A DNA stretch of 64,000 nucleotides from Meiothermus sp. (GTDB taxonomy: Bacteria; Deinococcota; Deinococci; Deinococcales; Thermaceae), in the NCBI RefSeq assembly GCF_025056915.1, contig NZ_JANWVH010000003.1:1-64000 (forward strand), given 5' to 3'. The notes beneath the pieces are model-generated. The model saw nothing but the letters and a program-made list of their open reading frames with translations. It ran no database searches and was not told the DNA's origin. The position numbers were made by a program, and so were the translations under genes. Numbering within the stretch: position 1 is the stretch's first letter; every line of letters begins with the position of its first letter. Positions 19,756 through 28,193 of the stretch are shown here, piece by piece.

Positions 19756-20412
19756 TCAAGAGGGCTCGAGGCGGGCCGGGCTCGAGGCAGGGCCAGTTCG
19801 ACCCGCCTCGCTGGCCGGGATGGCCAGCCTTTCCTGCACGCGCCGCACAATCCAGTCCCGGTCGGCTTCGCGCTCGGCAAAGTCGAACTCCTGGGTATCC
19901 AGAACCCACAAGGGATGTGGATAGGTGGCAAAGTGGCGTTCGTAGAACTCGCTCAGGCGGGCCAGGTACTCAGGTTCCATCTGCTTTTCGAAGACGCGCC
20001 CCCGGCGGCGGATGCGCTCCAGTATCACCGGCAAGGGGGCCCGCAGGTAGAGGGTCAGGTCGGGGGTGGGCAGCTTGGGCGAGAGGTGGGCGTAGAGGTC
20101 GTGGTACAGCGCCCACTCGGCCCCGCTCAGGTTCATGGCGGCGAAGATGGCGTCCTTGTCGAAAAGGTAGTCGGCCACCACCCCCCGGGCAAACAGGCTG
20201 GGCTGGGCGAGGGTTTGCAACTGCTTGTAGCGCGAGAGCAGAAAGAACACCTGCACCTTGAAGCCGTAGCGGGCCGGGTCTTGGTAGAAAAGCGGCAGGA
20301 AGGGGTTATCCTCCACCACCTCATGCAGGCTCTCGGCCCCCAGCCGCTCGGCCAGCAGCCGGGCCAGGGTGGTCTTGCCCACCCCAATCACTCCCTCAAT
20401 GGCGATATACAT
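19756..20412 (-). CDS. Deoxynucleoside kinase (dGK/dCK family), copy 2
   Basis: This 218-aa protein has P-loop GVIGVGKTT (7-15), Glu31 (HEVVEDNPF), LID RIRRRGRVFE, and the position of the DRS motif occupied by ADYLFDKDAIF, lacking the Arg of copy 1. It begins MYIAIEG, very close to MYLAIAG of copy 1, so the two are clear paralogues. A TAGCCT box lies 7 nt upstream of the ATG. The C-terminus carries an extra Ala/Pro/Ser-rich tail of about 20 residues not present in copy 1. The pair may form a heterodimer as in Lactobacillus; this is inference. Confidence 0.87.
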   Translation of the reverse strand: MYIAIEGVIGVGKTTLARLLAERLGAESLHEVVEDNPFLPLFYQDPARYGFKVQVFFLLSRYKQLQTLAQPSLFARGVVADYLFDKDAIFAAMNLSGAEWALYHDLYAHLSPKLPTPDLTLYLRAPLPVILERIRRRGRVFEKQMEPEYLARLSEFYERHFATYPHPLWVLDTQEFDFAEREADRDWIVRRVQERLAIPASEAGRTGPASSPARLEPS

Positions 20413-20464
20413 CTGCTTAAGGCTAAAAGCTAAACGACTAAAGCGGAAGACTTGACATCTTCAA

Positions 20465-20483
20465 GCCAGGCGCTAAAGGCCTG
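20465..20483. terminator. Hairpin between protease and kinase genes
   Basis: A CCAGGC/GCCTGG stem with a 7-nt loop lies in the 105-bp gap between the protease 3' end and the copy 2 kinase start. No U-run is present, so a terminator is doubtful. Confidence 0.25.
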
Positions 20484-20517
20484 GAGCAAGCGTTCAGCCC
20501 TGGGCTTGAAAGGGCCT

Positions 20518-21576
20518 CTAGCGTCTGGCAACCATGGTCAGGGTCACATCCAGCCGCCGCCCGTTGCGCCAGATGGTCAGGTTGACCCGGTCACCCGGGC
20601 GGTAGCGGGCGATGGTCTGGGTTACCTCGCCGGCGTTGCGCATGGTGCGGCCATTCACGGCCAGGATGACATCGCCCAGGCTGACCAGCTTGCCGCGCTG
20701 GTCGCGCTGGGCCGGGCGCAGGCCGGCGCGCGCGGCGGGGCTGCCGGGCTGCACCTTTTCAATCATGGCCCCACGGGTGGAGAGCAGGCCCACCCGCCCC
20801 AGCAGAATGGGGTCGAGTTCGCCCAGGTCGAGCAGGGTGGCCCCCAGGTTGCCCCGCTGGGGCACCCCGAAGCGCTCGAGGTCGCTCACACTCTGCCGCA
20901 CCAAATCGCCCGGAATGGCCACCCCCACCCCGCCCACCCCGCTCAGGTCGCCCAGGGTGGCGTTGGCCACCCCCACCACCCGGCCCTGCAAATCGAGCAC
21001 CGGGCCTCCGGAGTTGCCCTGCACAATGCGGGCATCGGTGAAGAGCAAATCGCCGATTTCCGCGCCCACCTCGGGGTCGAGGTCGTTTTTCTCGGCGGCG
21101 GTGGGGCCGGTTCCGGCCAGAATGCCATAGGAGGCCAGGTTGCGCTGGCCAAAGGGGCTGCCAATCACCACCAGCCCCATCCCCACCGGCAGGTTTTGCG
21201 AACTGCTGAAGGATAGCTGGGCCGGGGCGGTCACCCCCTGTACGGTCAGGATGGCAATATCAATGCCCTTGTCCACCGCAAACACCTGGGCCGGGAAGGA
21301 GCGCCCGTCGAACAGCTCCACGCTGATATCGCGTAAATCCTGCACCACGTGGTAGTTGGTGATGATGCGGCTGGGCGCATAAAAAAACCCCGACCCGTTG
21401 GTGGGGCCTTCGTTGCCGGTCTGGGGGTCGCGCAGGATGCCAGATATCTTGACCACAGCGGGTAAAGCCCTGCGAATGACCTCCACCCGGGCCACCTCCT
21501 CGGGGGTGGTCAGGCGGGGTGCCTGGGCAAGGGCCGGGGTCAGCGCCAACAGGGTGAGGAGGGCAATCGTGCGCAT
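20518..21576 (-). CDS. HtrA/DegP-like trypsin-type serine protease with PDZ domain
   Basis: This protein is 352 aa from the ATG at 21576; a TTG three codons earlier is less likely. Signal peptide MRTIALLTLLALTPALA. The catalytic triad is H76 (TNYHVV), D106 (GIDIAIL) and S189 (GNSGGP). A single PDZ domain occupies about residues 250-345 (GAMIEKVQPGSPAARAGL). It is an envelope quality-control or regulatory protease. The 140-bp upstream gap has no second gene. Convergent/tandem neighbours (argS upstream, kinases downstream) are unrelated. Confidence 0.93.
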   Translation of the reverse strand: MRTIALLTLLALTPALAQAPRLTTPEEVARVEVIRRALPAVVKISGILRDPQTGNEGPTNGSGFFYAPSRIITNYHVVQDLRDISVELFDGRSFPAQVFAVDKGIDIAILTVQGVTAPAQLSFSSSQNLPVGMGLVVIGSPFGQRNLASYGILAGTGPTAAEKNDLDPEVGAEIGDLLFTDARIVQGNSGGPVLDLQGRVVGVANATLGDLSGVGGVGVAIPGDLVRQSVSDLERFGVPQRGNLGATLLDLGELDPILLGRVGLLSTRGAMIEKVQPGSPAARAGLRPAQRDQRGKLVSLGDVILAVNGRTMRNAGEVTQTIARYRPGDRVNLTIWRNGRRLDVTLTMVARR

Positions 21577-21726
21577 CGTCAACAAACCGTTTTCATTCTC
21601 ATATGCGCTGGGTGAGTAATCAATAGCTGCTCAGAAACCGCCCGAAGAGGGGTTATCTCCCTGGAACGGGATTCTGCGGTCGAACAGGCGCTCTGGCGGT
21701 GTTCAAGAAACCTTAATCTGCCCAAT

Positions 21727-23568
21727 CTACATGACTTCGGGTGCTTGCAAGCCCAGCAGTTCCAGCCCTTGCCCAAGCGTCTGCCGCAGGGCCCGAACCA
21801 GTTTCAGGCGCACGCCGCGCAGCCCCTGGGGGGCGGTCAGAACCGGGGTGGCCGGCTTTCCATCCGGGGTTTTGGCGTTGTAGAAGCTGTTCCAGGCGGC
21901 GGCCAGCTCGAGCAGGTACTGGGCCAGGATGTGCGGGGCCTGGTTTCGGGCGGCATCCTGAATGGCTTGGGGGAAGCGCAGCAGATTTTTGGCCAGGGCG
22001 ATTTCATGGGCGGTGGCCTGGCTGTAATCGGCCTCCTCGTGCAAAACCCCCTGTTCCTCGGCTTTGCGCAGGATGGCACCGGCCCGCGCGTAGGCGTACT
22101 GGATGTAGGGGCCGGTGTCGCCCTCGAGGCTCAGGGCTTGCTCGTAGCGGAAATCAATCTGCTTTTTGGCCTCGGTTTTGAGCATGGCGAAGCGCACCGC
22201 GCCCACCCCAATCTGCTCGGCGGCCTCTGCCGGGCTGGGGTGGTCGGGGTTCTTCTCGGCCATCACCGCCCGCACCCGCCGGACGGCCTCGTCCATCACC
22301 TCGTCCACGCTGACCACGATGCCCTTGCGACCGGACATCTGACGGCCCTCGAGCAGCACCGTCTCGTAGGCTAGGTGGAAGCATTTTTCGGCCAGGTCGT
22401 GCCGGCCCTCGACCTCGAGCGAGGCCTGAACCACCCGCAGGGCATGGCTCTGCCGAGCGTCCACCACGTTGATGGTCTCGCGGGCTCCCCCAAAGGACAT
22501 CCGCGCCCCCTCTGGATGGGTGCTGTAGAGCCGGGCGCCGCTGGGCTGGGTGTCGTACTCCACAAACTTGAGGCCCTGTAAAAGCCCCATCTTCCAAAAC
22601 TGCAGGGCGATGTCCTTGGCGGTGTAGGTGCTGGTGCCGTTGGAGCGGATCAGCACCAGGTAGGGGTCTTCCAGGCCCGGAATGAAGGCGCTGGTGTCCA
22701 TCACCAAAGCCCCGGCGTACTTGCCCTCGGTAGGCCGCAAGACGTAAGGGGAGTCCTCCAGGGCCTGCATGGCCTGGCCCAAAAGCCCCTCCCGCACGAT
22801 GTCCGACTCCCACACCAGGGCGTCGTACTCGGCCCCCAGGCGGTACATGGTTTGCAGCTGGGCCCGCAAAATGCGCTCGACCTCGCCGCGCAGCTCGCCG
22901 GCCTCGAGGCGGTGCAGGGTCTCCTGCACGCCTTGTTCGATGGCCGCTTTCTTCTGGGGGTCTTCCATTTCCTGGTGCAGCCGCACGTAGGCCTGGCCCA
23001 CCCAGTGGTCGTACTTGGCCCCGGCGGGCGGGTTTTCCAGGCCAAAGTACTTCAGGGCAAACAGGCTCTCGGCGGCTTGCCGTCCGGTGTCGTCAATGTA
23101 GTTCATCACCTCCACGCTGCGCCCGGCAAAGCGCAGGATGCGGGCCAGCGAGTCGCCCAGGCAGATGTTGCGCAGGTGACCCACGTGCAGTTCCTTGTTG
23201 GGGTTGACCGAGGTGTGCTCCAGGAGCACCTTGCCCTCGGTTGGCGGGAAGGGGGTCAGGGGTAAGGTGGCCGTCTGCACCAAGAAAGCGGGGTCTAGCT
23301 CAAAGTTAAGGTACCCGCCGACCACAAAGGTGCGCCTGACCCAGGAGGGTTGCTGGATGTTCTGCGCTAAGTCGGCGGCAATCTGCGGGGGAGCCTTGCG
23401 CAGGGTGCGGGCCAGGCTCATGGCAATGGGCGTGCCATAGTCACCTTCCTTGCCCGCCGGGGTTTCCTGCACGATGATTTCAGGCCATTCGCTCAGCCCC
23501 AAAGCTTGCAGGGCCTGGGCGAGGGTCTCCTTGAGCAGGGCTTTGATATCGGGGCGATGGGCTAACAC
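21727..23568 (-). CDS. argS: Arginyl-tRNA synthetase
   Basis: This protein is about 613 aa. The track frame runs upstream over the divergent peptidase gene; I place the start at the GTG at 23568 (reading VLAHRPDIKALLKETL), with TATCCT ending 6 nt before it and a length close to the family norm. It has class I signatures HVGH (in ELHVGHLRN) and a KMSKS-like MSGRKG, an N-terminal ArgRS-specific domain (ETPAGKEGDYGTPIA), and a C-terminal DALR anticodon-binding domain. It charges tRNA-Arg in the cytoplasm. Confidence 0.95.
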   Translation of the reverse strand: MLAHRPDIKALLKETLAQALQALGLSEWPEIIVQETPAGKEGDYGTPIAMSLARTLRKAPPQIAADLAQNIQQPSWVRRTFVVGGYLNFELDPAFLVQTATLPLTPFPPTEGKVLLEHTSVNPNKELHVGHLRNICLGDSLARILRFAGRSVEVMNYIDDTGRQAAESLFALKYFGLENPPAGAKYDHWVGQAYVRLHQEMEDPQKKAAIEQGVQETLHRLEAGELRGEVERILRAQLQTMYRLGAEYDALVWESDIVREGLLGQAMQALEDSPYVLRPTEGKYAGALVMDTSAFIPGLEDPYLVLIRSNGTSTYTAKDIALQFWKMGLLQGLKFVEYDTQPSGARLYSTHPEGARMSFGGARETINVVDARQSHALRVVQASLEVEGRHDLAEKCFHLAYETVLLEGRQMSGRKGIVVSVDEVMDEAVRRVRAVMAEKNPDHPSPAEAAEQIGVGAVRFAMLKTEAKKQIDFRYEQALSLEGDTGPYIQYAYARAGAILRKAEEQGVLHEEADYSQATAHEIALAKNLLRFPQAIQDAARNQAPHILAQYLLELAAAWNSFYNAKTPDGKPATPVLTAPQGLRGVRLKLVRALRQTLGQGLELLGLQAPEVM

Positions 23569-23574
23569 CGCAAT

Positions 23575-23580
23575 AGGATA
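23575..23580 (-). promoter_or_regulatory. argS -10 box (leaderless)
   Basis: TATCCT on the minus strand ends 6 nt before the GTG start. It is divergent with the peptidase -10 at 23614, so both promoters fit in a 58-bp intergenic gap. Confidence 0.5.
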
Positions 23581-23613
23581 GCAGAAAGATTCACCTTGGC
23601 CCGCCAGGGGCGT

Positions 23614-23619
23614 TAGTAT
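23614..23619 (+). promoter_or_regulatory. M20 peptidase -10 box (leaderless)
   Basis: TAGTAT ends 7 nt before the GTG at 23627. The track's ATG at 23618 lies inside this box, which argues for the GTG start. Confidence 0.5.
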
Positions 23620-23626
23620 GGGCCCT

Positions 23627-24745
23627 GTGAAGCCCATCGAACACCTGCAACCCCAACTGCCGGCCATCCTGCAAGACCTGGAGGCCATTGTGACCCTCGA
23701 GGCCCCCTCCCACGACCTTCCCGGTCTGGACAGGGTAGCCCGCTGGATTGCGGCCCAGTTTGCGCCCTTTGGCAGCCTCGAGCGCCAGGAGACCCCCAAC
23801 GGCCCCATGCTCCGGGTACAGGTGCCGGGCAGCGGCAAGAAGGTCTTGGTGCTCTGCCACTTCGACACCGTGCACCCGGTGGGGGCTTTTGCGGTGCCCT
23901 GGAAGGTGGAGGGGGAACGGGCCTACGGCCCCGGCGTCTACGACATGAAGGGCAACATCGTGCAGCTTCTGTGGGCCTTGCGCACCAACGCGGCCCTGGG
24001 GCTCAGCCGGCCCAGCCTCGAGCTCCTCTTCACCCCGGACGAAGAGGTGGGTTCGCAGGCCTCGCGGGCGGCCATCGAGGCCGGGGCTCGGCGCAACGAC
24101 CTGGTGCTGGTGCTGGAGGCCCCTATGGGCAACGGCGACCTTAAGGTGGCCCGCAAAGGGGTGGGCCAGTACCGCCTCACCGCCCACGGCAAGCCCGCCC
24201 ACCAGGGGGTTGAACCGGAAAAGGGCATCAATGCGATTGTCGAGCTGGCCCATCAGATTCCCAGGATTGTGGCCCTGCAAGACTGGAACCAGGGCACCAC
24301 CCTGGGGCCCAACGTGGTCAAAGGCGGCACCACCAGCAACGTGGTGGCGGCCACGGCCTGGGTGGACATAGACCTGCGGGTCTGGACCATGGCCGAAGCC
24401 GAACGGGTGGAGCGCGAGCTTCGGGCCTTGCAGCCGGTGCTGCCTGGCGCGTCCCTGTCGCTCGAGGGCGGCCTGAACCGGCCCCCCATGGAGCCCTCGC
24501 CAGCCTCGCTCGAGCTTTTCGAGCTGGCCCGGCGCATCGGGGCCGAGGTGGGGCTGCAACTGGGCCCTGGGCGGGTGGGGGGCGGCTCCGATGGCAACTT
24601 TACGGCGGCGCTGGGCGTGCCCACCCTGGACGGGCTGGGCCTGTTCGGCGAGGCCGCCCACCAGCTCACCGAAAACGTCTATATCCCGCAAATTCCGGCC
24701 CGCATTGCGCTTTTGTGCGGCCTTCTGGACGAGCTTTCCCGATGA
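23627..24745 (+). CDS. M20-family metallopeptidase (carboxypeptidase G2-like)
   Basis: This protein is 372 aa from the GTG at 23627. Zinc ligands and catalytic residues of the M20 family are visible: H78-x-D (CHFDTVHPVG), D106 (VYDMKGN), the Glu pair E139/E140 (TPDEEVGS), the Glu in LEAPMGNGDL, and a C-terminal His (GEAAHQLTEN). A central dimerisation domain contains RLTAHGKPAHQG. It is probably a cytoplasmic glutamate carboxypeptidase or deacylase; the exact substrate is unknown. Its stop overlaps the YbaK-type gene as ATGA, so they are co-translated. Confidence 0.9.
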   Translation: MKPIEHLQPQLPAILQDLEAIVTLEAPSHDLPGLDRVARWIAAQFAPFGSLERQETPNGPMLRVQVPGSGKKVLVLCHFDTVHPVGAFAVPWKVEGERAYGPGVYDMKGNIVQLLWALRTNAALGLSRPSLELLFTPDEEVGSQASRAAIEAGARRNDLVLVLEAPMGNGDLKVARKGVGQYRLTAHGKPAHQGVEPEKGINAIVELAHQIPRIVALQDWNQGTTLGPNVVKGGTTSNVVAATAWVDIDLRVWTMAEAERVERELRALQPVLPGASLSLEGGLNRPPMEPSPASLELFELARRIGAEVGLQLGPGRVGGGSDGNFTAALGVPTLDGLGLFGEAAHQLTENVYIPQIPARIALLCGLLDELSR

Positions 24746-25218
24746 AGCTTTCCCCCAGCGCACAAAAGGTGCAGGATGCCCTGCAACAGCGGGGCTTTGG
24801 TCATCTGCAGGTGCAGGAGCTGACCGCCTCGACCCGCACCGCCCAGGAGGCCGCCCATGCAGTGGGTTGTAACGTGGGCCAGATTGTCAAATCGCTGATT
24901 TTTCGAGGGGCCACCAGCGGGCAACCCTATCTACTGCTGGTTTCAGGGGTCAACCGGGTGAACACCCACCGGATCGAAGCAGACCTGGGGGAAAAGCTGG
25001 TCAAGCCCGATGCCGATTACGTTCGCAGCGTGACCGGGTTTGCCATTGGTGGGGTGCCGCCGGTGGGTCATGCCCAACCGCTAAAGGCCCTGGTGGATTC
25101 CGACCTGTTGCAGTACGAGCGCATCTACGCTGCTGCCGGAACCCCTTTTGCGCTGTTTGGGCTTACCCCAGACGAACTGCTGGCCCTGACCGAGGGCCGC
25201 GTCACGCAACTCACCTGA
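24742..25218 (+). CDS. YbaK/EbsC-family aminoacyl-tRNA deacylase
   Basis: This protein is 158 aa from the ATG overlapping the upstream stop (ATGA). It has a YbaK-type fold: TAQEAAHAVGCNVGQIVKSL holds the conserved Lys (IVKSL) used in editing, with DYVRSVTGFAIGGVPPVGH in the core and a C-terminal GTPFALFGLTPDELLALT. Family members hydrolyse mischarged tRNA, for example Cys- or Ala-tRNA-Pro, in trans. The link to a peptidase gene may simply be amino-acid related; no specific pathway is shown. Confidence 0.9.
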   Translation: MKLSPSAQKVQDALQQRGFGHLQVQELTASTRTAQEAAHAVGCNVGQIVKSLIFRGATSGQPYLLLVSGVNRVNTHRIEADLGEKLVKPDADYVRSVTGFAIGGVPPVGHAQPLKALVDSDLLQYERIYAAAGTPFALFGLTPDELLALTEGRVTQLT

Positions 25219-25272
25219 GCCAGGCGCTCATCCACCAGGAAACCCTCTTTGCATGAACACCCTGCTGACCAG

Positions 25273-25463
25273 AGCGCTCTTCACATATTTAGAGCCATTC
25301 GACTATAAGAAAGCCTTGTCCTGGACAACAGTGGCCGCCTGGAAACTCGAACACATGCGTCTCGGCCCAGACGCAACGCAGACAAGCGTGCCTCACCGAG
25401 GTGAGGCACGTCTCTTTGTCCCTTCTCGTTTTCGTGGGCGGCCACGTCTGTGAAGGGCGCGAT
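25273..25463 (+). repeat. Dispersed hairpin repeat, copy 2 (full length)
   Basis: This is the reference copy, about 190 bp. The terminal inverted repeat is GCGCTCTTCACA at the left and TGTGAAGGGCGC at the right. Inside, GTGGCCGCC pairs with GGGCGGCCAC and encloses two hairpins: TGCGTCT-CGGCCC-AGACGCA and GTGCCTCAC-CGAG-GTGAGGCAC. A smaller hairpin TTGTCC-T-GGACAA lies to the left. It fills the gap between two convergent genes. The open frames on both strands are by-products of the repeat. Confidence 0.88.
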
Positions 25464-25576
25464 ATGCGAGCGGTGAGGCAGGGAGCGGGGTGGTAGAGGA
25501 CAGGTGCTACCCTCGCCCGACCACCTCCTCTCGCCTTGTGTATCGTTGAAAGTTGCCTGTACACCCGAAGCTGGTT

Positions 25577-26407
25577 CTAGAGGTGCCGCTCGAGCCACTC
25601 GCTGATGTCCTGCAAAACCTGGGCTTTGTCCAGGTCATTGTGGGGCTCGTGAAAACCGCCGGGGTAGATGCGCAACTCCTTGTCGGTGAAGGGAATTTCT
25701 CTGAACAGCCAGCGGGCCCCCTCGGCCTTGTTGATGCTGTCGGCTTCACCGTGCAGGATGAGCAGGGGGTCGCGGATGTCCTTAACGCCCGCTTTGACCA
25801 ACTCGATGGTTTGCAGCACCTCGGTGCCCCAGCGGGCGCTGACCCGGTTATGCACCAGTGGGTCGCTGCGGTAGGCCCGCACCACCTCGTTATCGCGGGA
25901 GAGGGCCTTTACGTCCAAATTCAACCGGAGGGGTGCGGTGGGCCAGATTTGGGAAAGCAGGCGGGCTACCCAGACCAGAAGTGGAGAAGCCGGCTGACCG
26001 GGCTCAATCAGAACCCCACTCACGATGGCCCCCCGCAAACCGGGGGGCTGCTTTTCCAGATAGTCCAGCACAATCAGGCTTCCCATGCTGTGGCCGTAAA
26101 GGAACATGGGAAGAGGGGGTTCACGGGTCTCCACAAAATTGCGAAACAGCGTGAGGTCAAGCCAGTAATCATGCCAGCTGTCAATGTGCCCGCGCTGCCC
26201 GGGGGAGCGGCCATGCCCCCGAAGGTCGGGGATGTACACGGCATAGCCTTGGGGAACCAGATGCTTGATCAGGTTGGTATAGCGTCCGCTGTGCTCGCCG
26301 AACCCATGCATGACCAGCAGCAGAGCCCGGGGCCGCTCGGGCCGCCAGGCCTGATAGAACAATCTTTCTCCACCTGAACCCGTGAAAATACCTTCCTCAC
26401 CTTGCAT
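25577..26407 (-). CDS. Monoacylglycerol-lipase-like alpha/beta hydrolase
   Basis: This protein is 276 aa from the ATG at 26407, because TATAAT lies 12 nt upstream and homologues begin near the EGIF strand; the track start is far too long. It is a serine hydrolase with nucleophile S107 in GHSMGS, acid in HGEADSINK and His in YPGGFHEPHND. HGFGEHSGRY and DLRGHGRSPGQRGH are diagnostic for the monoglyceride lipase / lysophospholipase (PldB) group. No signal peptide is visible, so cytoplasmic. It follows the cyclophilin gene closely but has its own promoter overlapping that gene's stop. Confidence 0.9.
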   Translation of the reverse strand: MQGEEGIFTGSGGERLFYQAWRPERPRALLLVMHGFGEHSGRYTNLIKHLVPQGYAVYIPDLRGHGRSPGQRGHIDSWHDYWLDLTLFRNFVETREPPLPMFLYGHSMGSLIVLDYLEKQPPGLRGAIVSGVLIEPGQPASPLLVWVARLLSQIWPTAPLRLNLDVKALSRDNEVVRAYRSDPLVHNRVSARWGTEVLQTIELVKAGVKDIRDPLLILHGEADSINKAEGARWLFREIPFTDKELRIYPGGFHEPHNDLDKAQVLQDISEWLERHL

Positions 26408-26419
26408 AGTACCGGAAGC

Positions 26420-26425
26420 ATTATA
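26420..26425 (-). promoter_or_regulatory. -10 box of the lipase-like gene
   Basis: TATAAT on the minus strand lies 12 nt before the ATG and overlaps the stop codon of the cyclophilin gene. The leader would be about 6 nt. Confidence 0.5.
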
Positions 26426-26960
26426 CGCGCCGGATTGACAAAATTTTGACCGGCTCCAGGATCCACTGACCCTGCACGGGGGGCGTATCGCCCCCTGTGG
26501 GCCGCTGTTGAATTTGCCGCACAACCTCCATACCCCGAACCACCCTTCCAAAGGCGGCAAAGCCCTGTCCATCCGGGTTGCGCTTGCCGCCGTAGTCCAG
26601 CTCAGGCTGATTCCCAATGCAGATAAAGAACTCCGAATGGGCCGAGTCCGGCTCCAGGCGGGCCATCGAAAGGGTACCGTCCAGGTGACGGAGGCCCGTC
26701 TGGGCAGTGGTTTCCAGGGGGATGGGGGGCAGCTTGGCCGGATGCTCGCCCATCCCCAGCCCGCCCTGGATCACCTCGATCTTGACCGGGCTCTGGGCCT
26801 GGTTATCGAGCCGCACGGCGCGGTAGAACGTTGCACCCTGGTAGCGGTTTTCATCCACATAGCGCAAGAAGTTGGCCACCGTAATGGGGGCCTGGCCGGG
26901 GAAGAGCTCGAGCACCATCTCGCCCAGCTCGGTTTGTATCGAAACTCTTGGGTTTTCCAT
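26421..26960 (-). CDS. Peptidyl-prolyl cis-trans isomerase (cyclophilin type)
   Basis: This 179-aa protein has GGAAAGGAAG upstream of the ATG. It is a cyclophilin-like domain with VANFLRYVDENRYQGATFYRAVR, LSMARLEPDSAHSEFFICIG (the core catalytic region) and GQGFAAFGRVVRGMEVV near the end. No signal peptide, so it is the cytoplasmic form. It catalyses cis-trans isomerisation of Xaa-Pro bonds during folding. The sequence before the core (SPVKIEVIQGGLGMGEHPA) is an insertion relative to the smallest bacterial cyclophilins. Confidence 0.93.
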   Translation of the reverse strand: MENPRVSIQTELGEMVLELFPGQAPITVANFLRYVDENRYQGATFYRAVRLDNQAQSPVKIEVIQGGLGMGEHPAKLPPIPLETTAQTGLRHLDGTLSMARLEPDSAHSEFFICIGNQPELDYGGKRNPDGQGFAAFGRVVRGMEVVRQIQQRPTGGDTPPVQGQWILEPVKILSIRRV

Positions 26961-27011
26961 GGACCGCCGACTTCCTTTCCGGCGCTTGCCAGGACTAAAG
27001 CGTTGGCAACT

Positions 27012-28145
27012 TCAGGGCAGACGGGGGCCTTGCCAATCCGCCGGACGTTCAGAAAGGCCCAGGCGCCAGGCCACTCCCTGGGCACAGCGTTCGGCGGCTC
27101 TTCCGTCGCCATAGGGATTGGGCCGATTGCGCATGGCCTCGAGGGCCGCCTCATCCGAGAGCAGGGTGTCAATGGTGGCATAGACCTGCTCAGGGTCGGT
27201 GCCGGCCAGCTTCAGGGCTCCCACCGCCAGCCCCTCGGGCCGCTCGGTCACGTTGCGCAACACCACCACCGGCACCCCCAGGGTGGCCCCGCTCTCCTGT
27301 ACGCCCCCGGAGTCGGTGACCAACAGGGTGGAGCGTTTCATCAGGCCGGCCATTGCGCCAAATTCCAGTGGTTCCAGCAACTCGAAGTTGGACAGCCCCT
27401 CCAGCTCGGGGTAGACCGCTTCGCGCACGGCGGGGTTCAGGTGCACCGGATAGACAAAGTGGCACTCGGGGTGGGCCTTAGCAACCCGTGCCAGAGCCGC
27501 TGCCAGCTCGCGCATGAAGGGGAGGTTCTCCCGCCGGTGCATGGTCACCCCCACAATGCGCTTGCCTTCGGGTAGAGGCGGGGGGGTGCCGCGTTGGCTG
27601 GCATACAGCACGGCATCCACCTCGGTCTGTCCGGTCACGATGATGTTTTGCGCGGGCTTGCCCTCGCGCAACAGGTTTTCCCTGGAAGTAGGGGTCGGGG
27701 GCAGGTCCAGGTCGGTGAGCACGTCGGTCAGGCGGCGGTTGGCCTCCTCGGGGAAAGGCTCTTGCATATTGAAGCTACGCAGGCCTGCCTCTACGTGGGC
27801 TACCGGAATTTGCTCGAAGAAAGCCGCCAGGGTCACGGCAAAGGTGGTCAGGGTGTCGCCGTGCACCATCACATAGTCGGCTTGCAGTTCCCTCAGTTTG
27901 TCGGCTGCCGCAGGCACGATGCGCCCCATCAGGGCCGGCAGGGTCTGGCGGTCGGTCATCACCTGAAGGTCTGCGTCGGGTACGAGGTCGAACACCCGCA
28001 AGGCGTCCTCGAGCTGCGTGCGGTGCTGCCCGGTTGAAAGCACGATGGTCTCGATGCCAGCCTGCTTACGCAGGGCAAAGATCACCGGGGCCATCTTGAT
28101 GGCCTCGGGGCGGGTGCCAAAGGCCAGCACTACCCGCTTGCGCAT
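27012..28145 (-). CDS. wecB: UDP-N-acetylglucosamine 2-epimerase (non-hydrolysing)
   Basis: This 377-aa protein has RBS CAGGAG before the ATG. Family motifs are [61 protein letters not shown] and [11 protein letters not shown]. It converts UDP-GlcNAc to UDP-ManNAc for envelope polysaccharide. It is divergent from the sugar-transferase cluster that follows, with a 523-bp non-coding gap between them, and likely supplies that pathway. The promoter is TTGCGG-17-TATACA on the minus strand. Confidence 0.95.
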   Translation of the reverse strand: MRKRVVLAFGTRPEAIKMAPVIFALRKQAGIETIVLSTGQHRTQLEDALRVFDLVPDADLQVMTDRQTLPALMGRIVPAAADKLRELQADYVMVHGDTLTTFAVTLAAFFEQIPVAHVEAGLRSFNMQEPFPEEANRRLTDVLTDLDLPPTPTSRENLLREGKPAQNIIVTGQTEVDAVLYASQRGTPPPLPEGKRIVGVTMHRRENLPFMRELAAALARVAKAHPECHFVYPVHLNPAVREAVYPELEGLSNFELLEPLEFGAMAGLMKRSTLLVTDSGGVQESGATLGVPVVVLRNVTERPEGLAVGALKLAGTDPEQVYATIDTLLSDEAALEAMRNRPNPYGDGRAAERCAQGVAWRLGLSERPADWQGPRLP

Positions 28146-28164
28146 GGGGTCTCCTGGTTATTGC

Positions 28165-28193
28165 TGTATAAAGAAAAAGCATTCATGCCGCAA
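28165..28193 (-). promoter_or_regulatory. wecB promoter
   Basis: On the minus strand TTGCGG (28193-28188), a 17-bp spacer and TATACA (28170-28165) lie about 20 nt before the ATG. The spacing is ideal and the -35 is partial. Confidence 0.5.

Noticed and set aside
21727-23868. Long 5' extension of argS in the track
   Set aside because: It runs across the divergent peptidase start and both promoters; the GTG at 23568 gives the family length.
25281-25598. Repeated peptide AAHENEKGQRDVPHLGEA in several small frames (also near 48381 and 58536)
   Set aside because: These are translations of the hairpin repeat. The frames are broken differently in each copy and lack start signals, so it is not a conserved protein.
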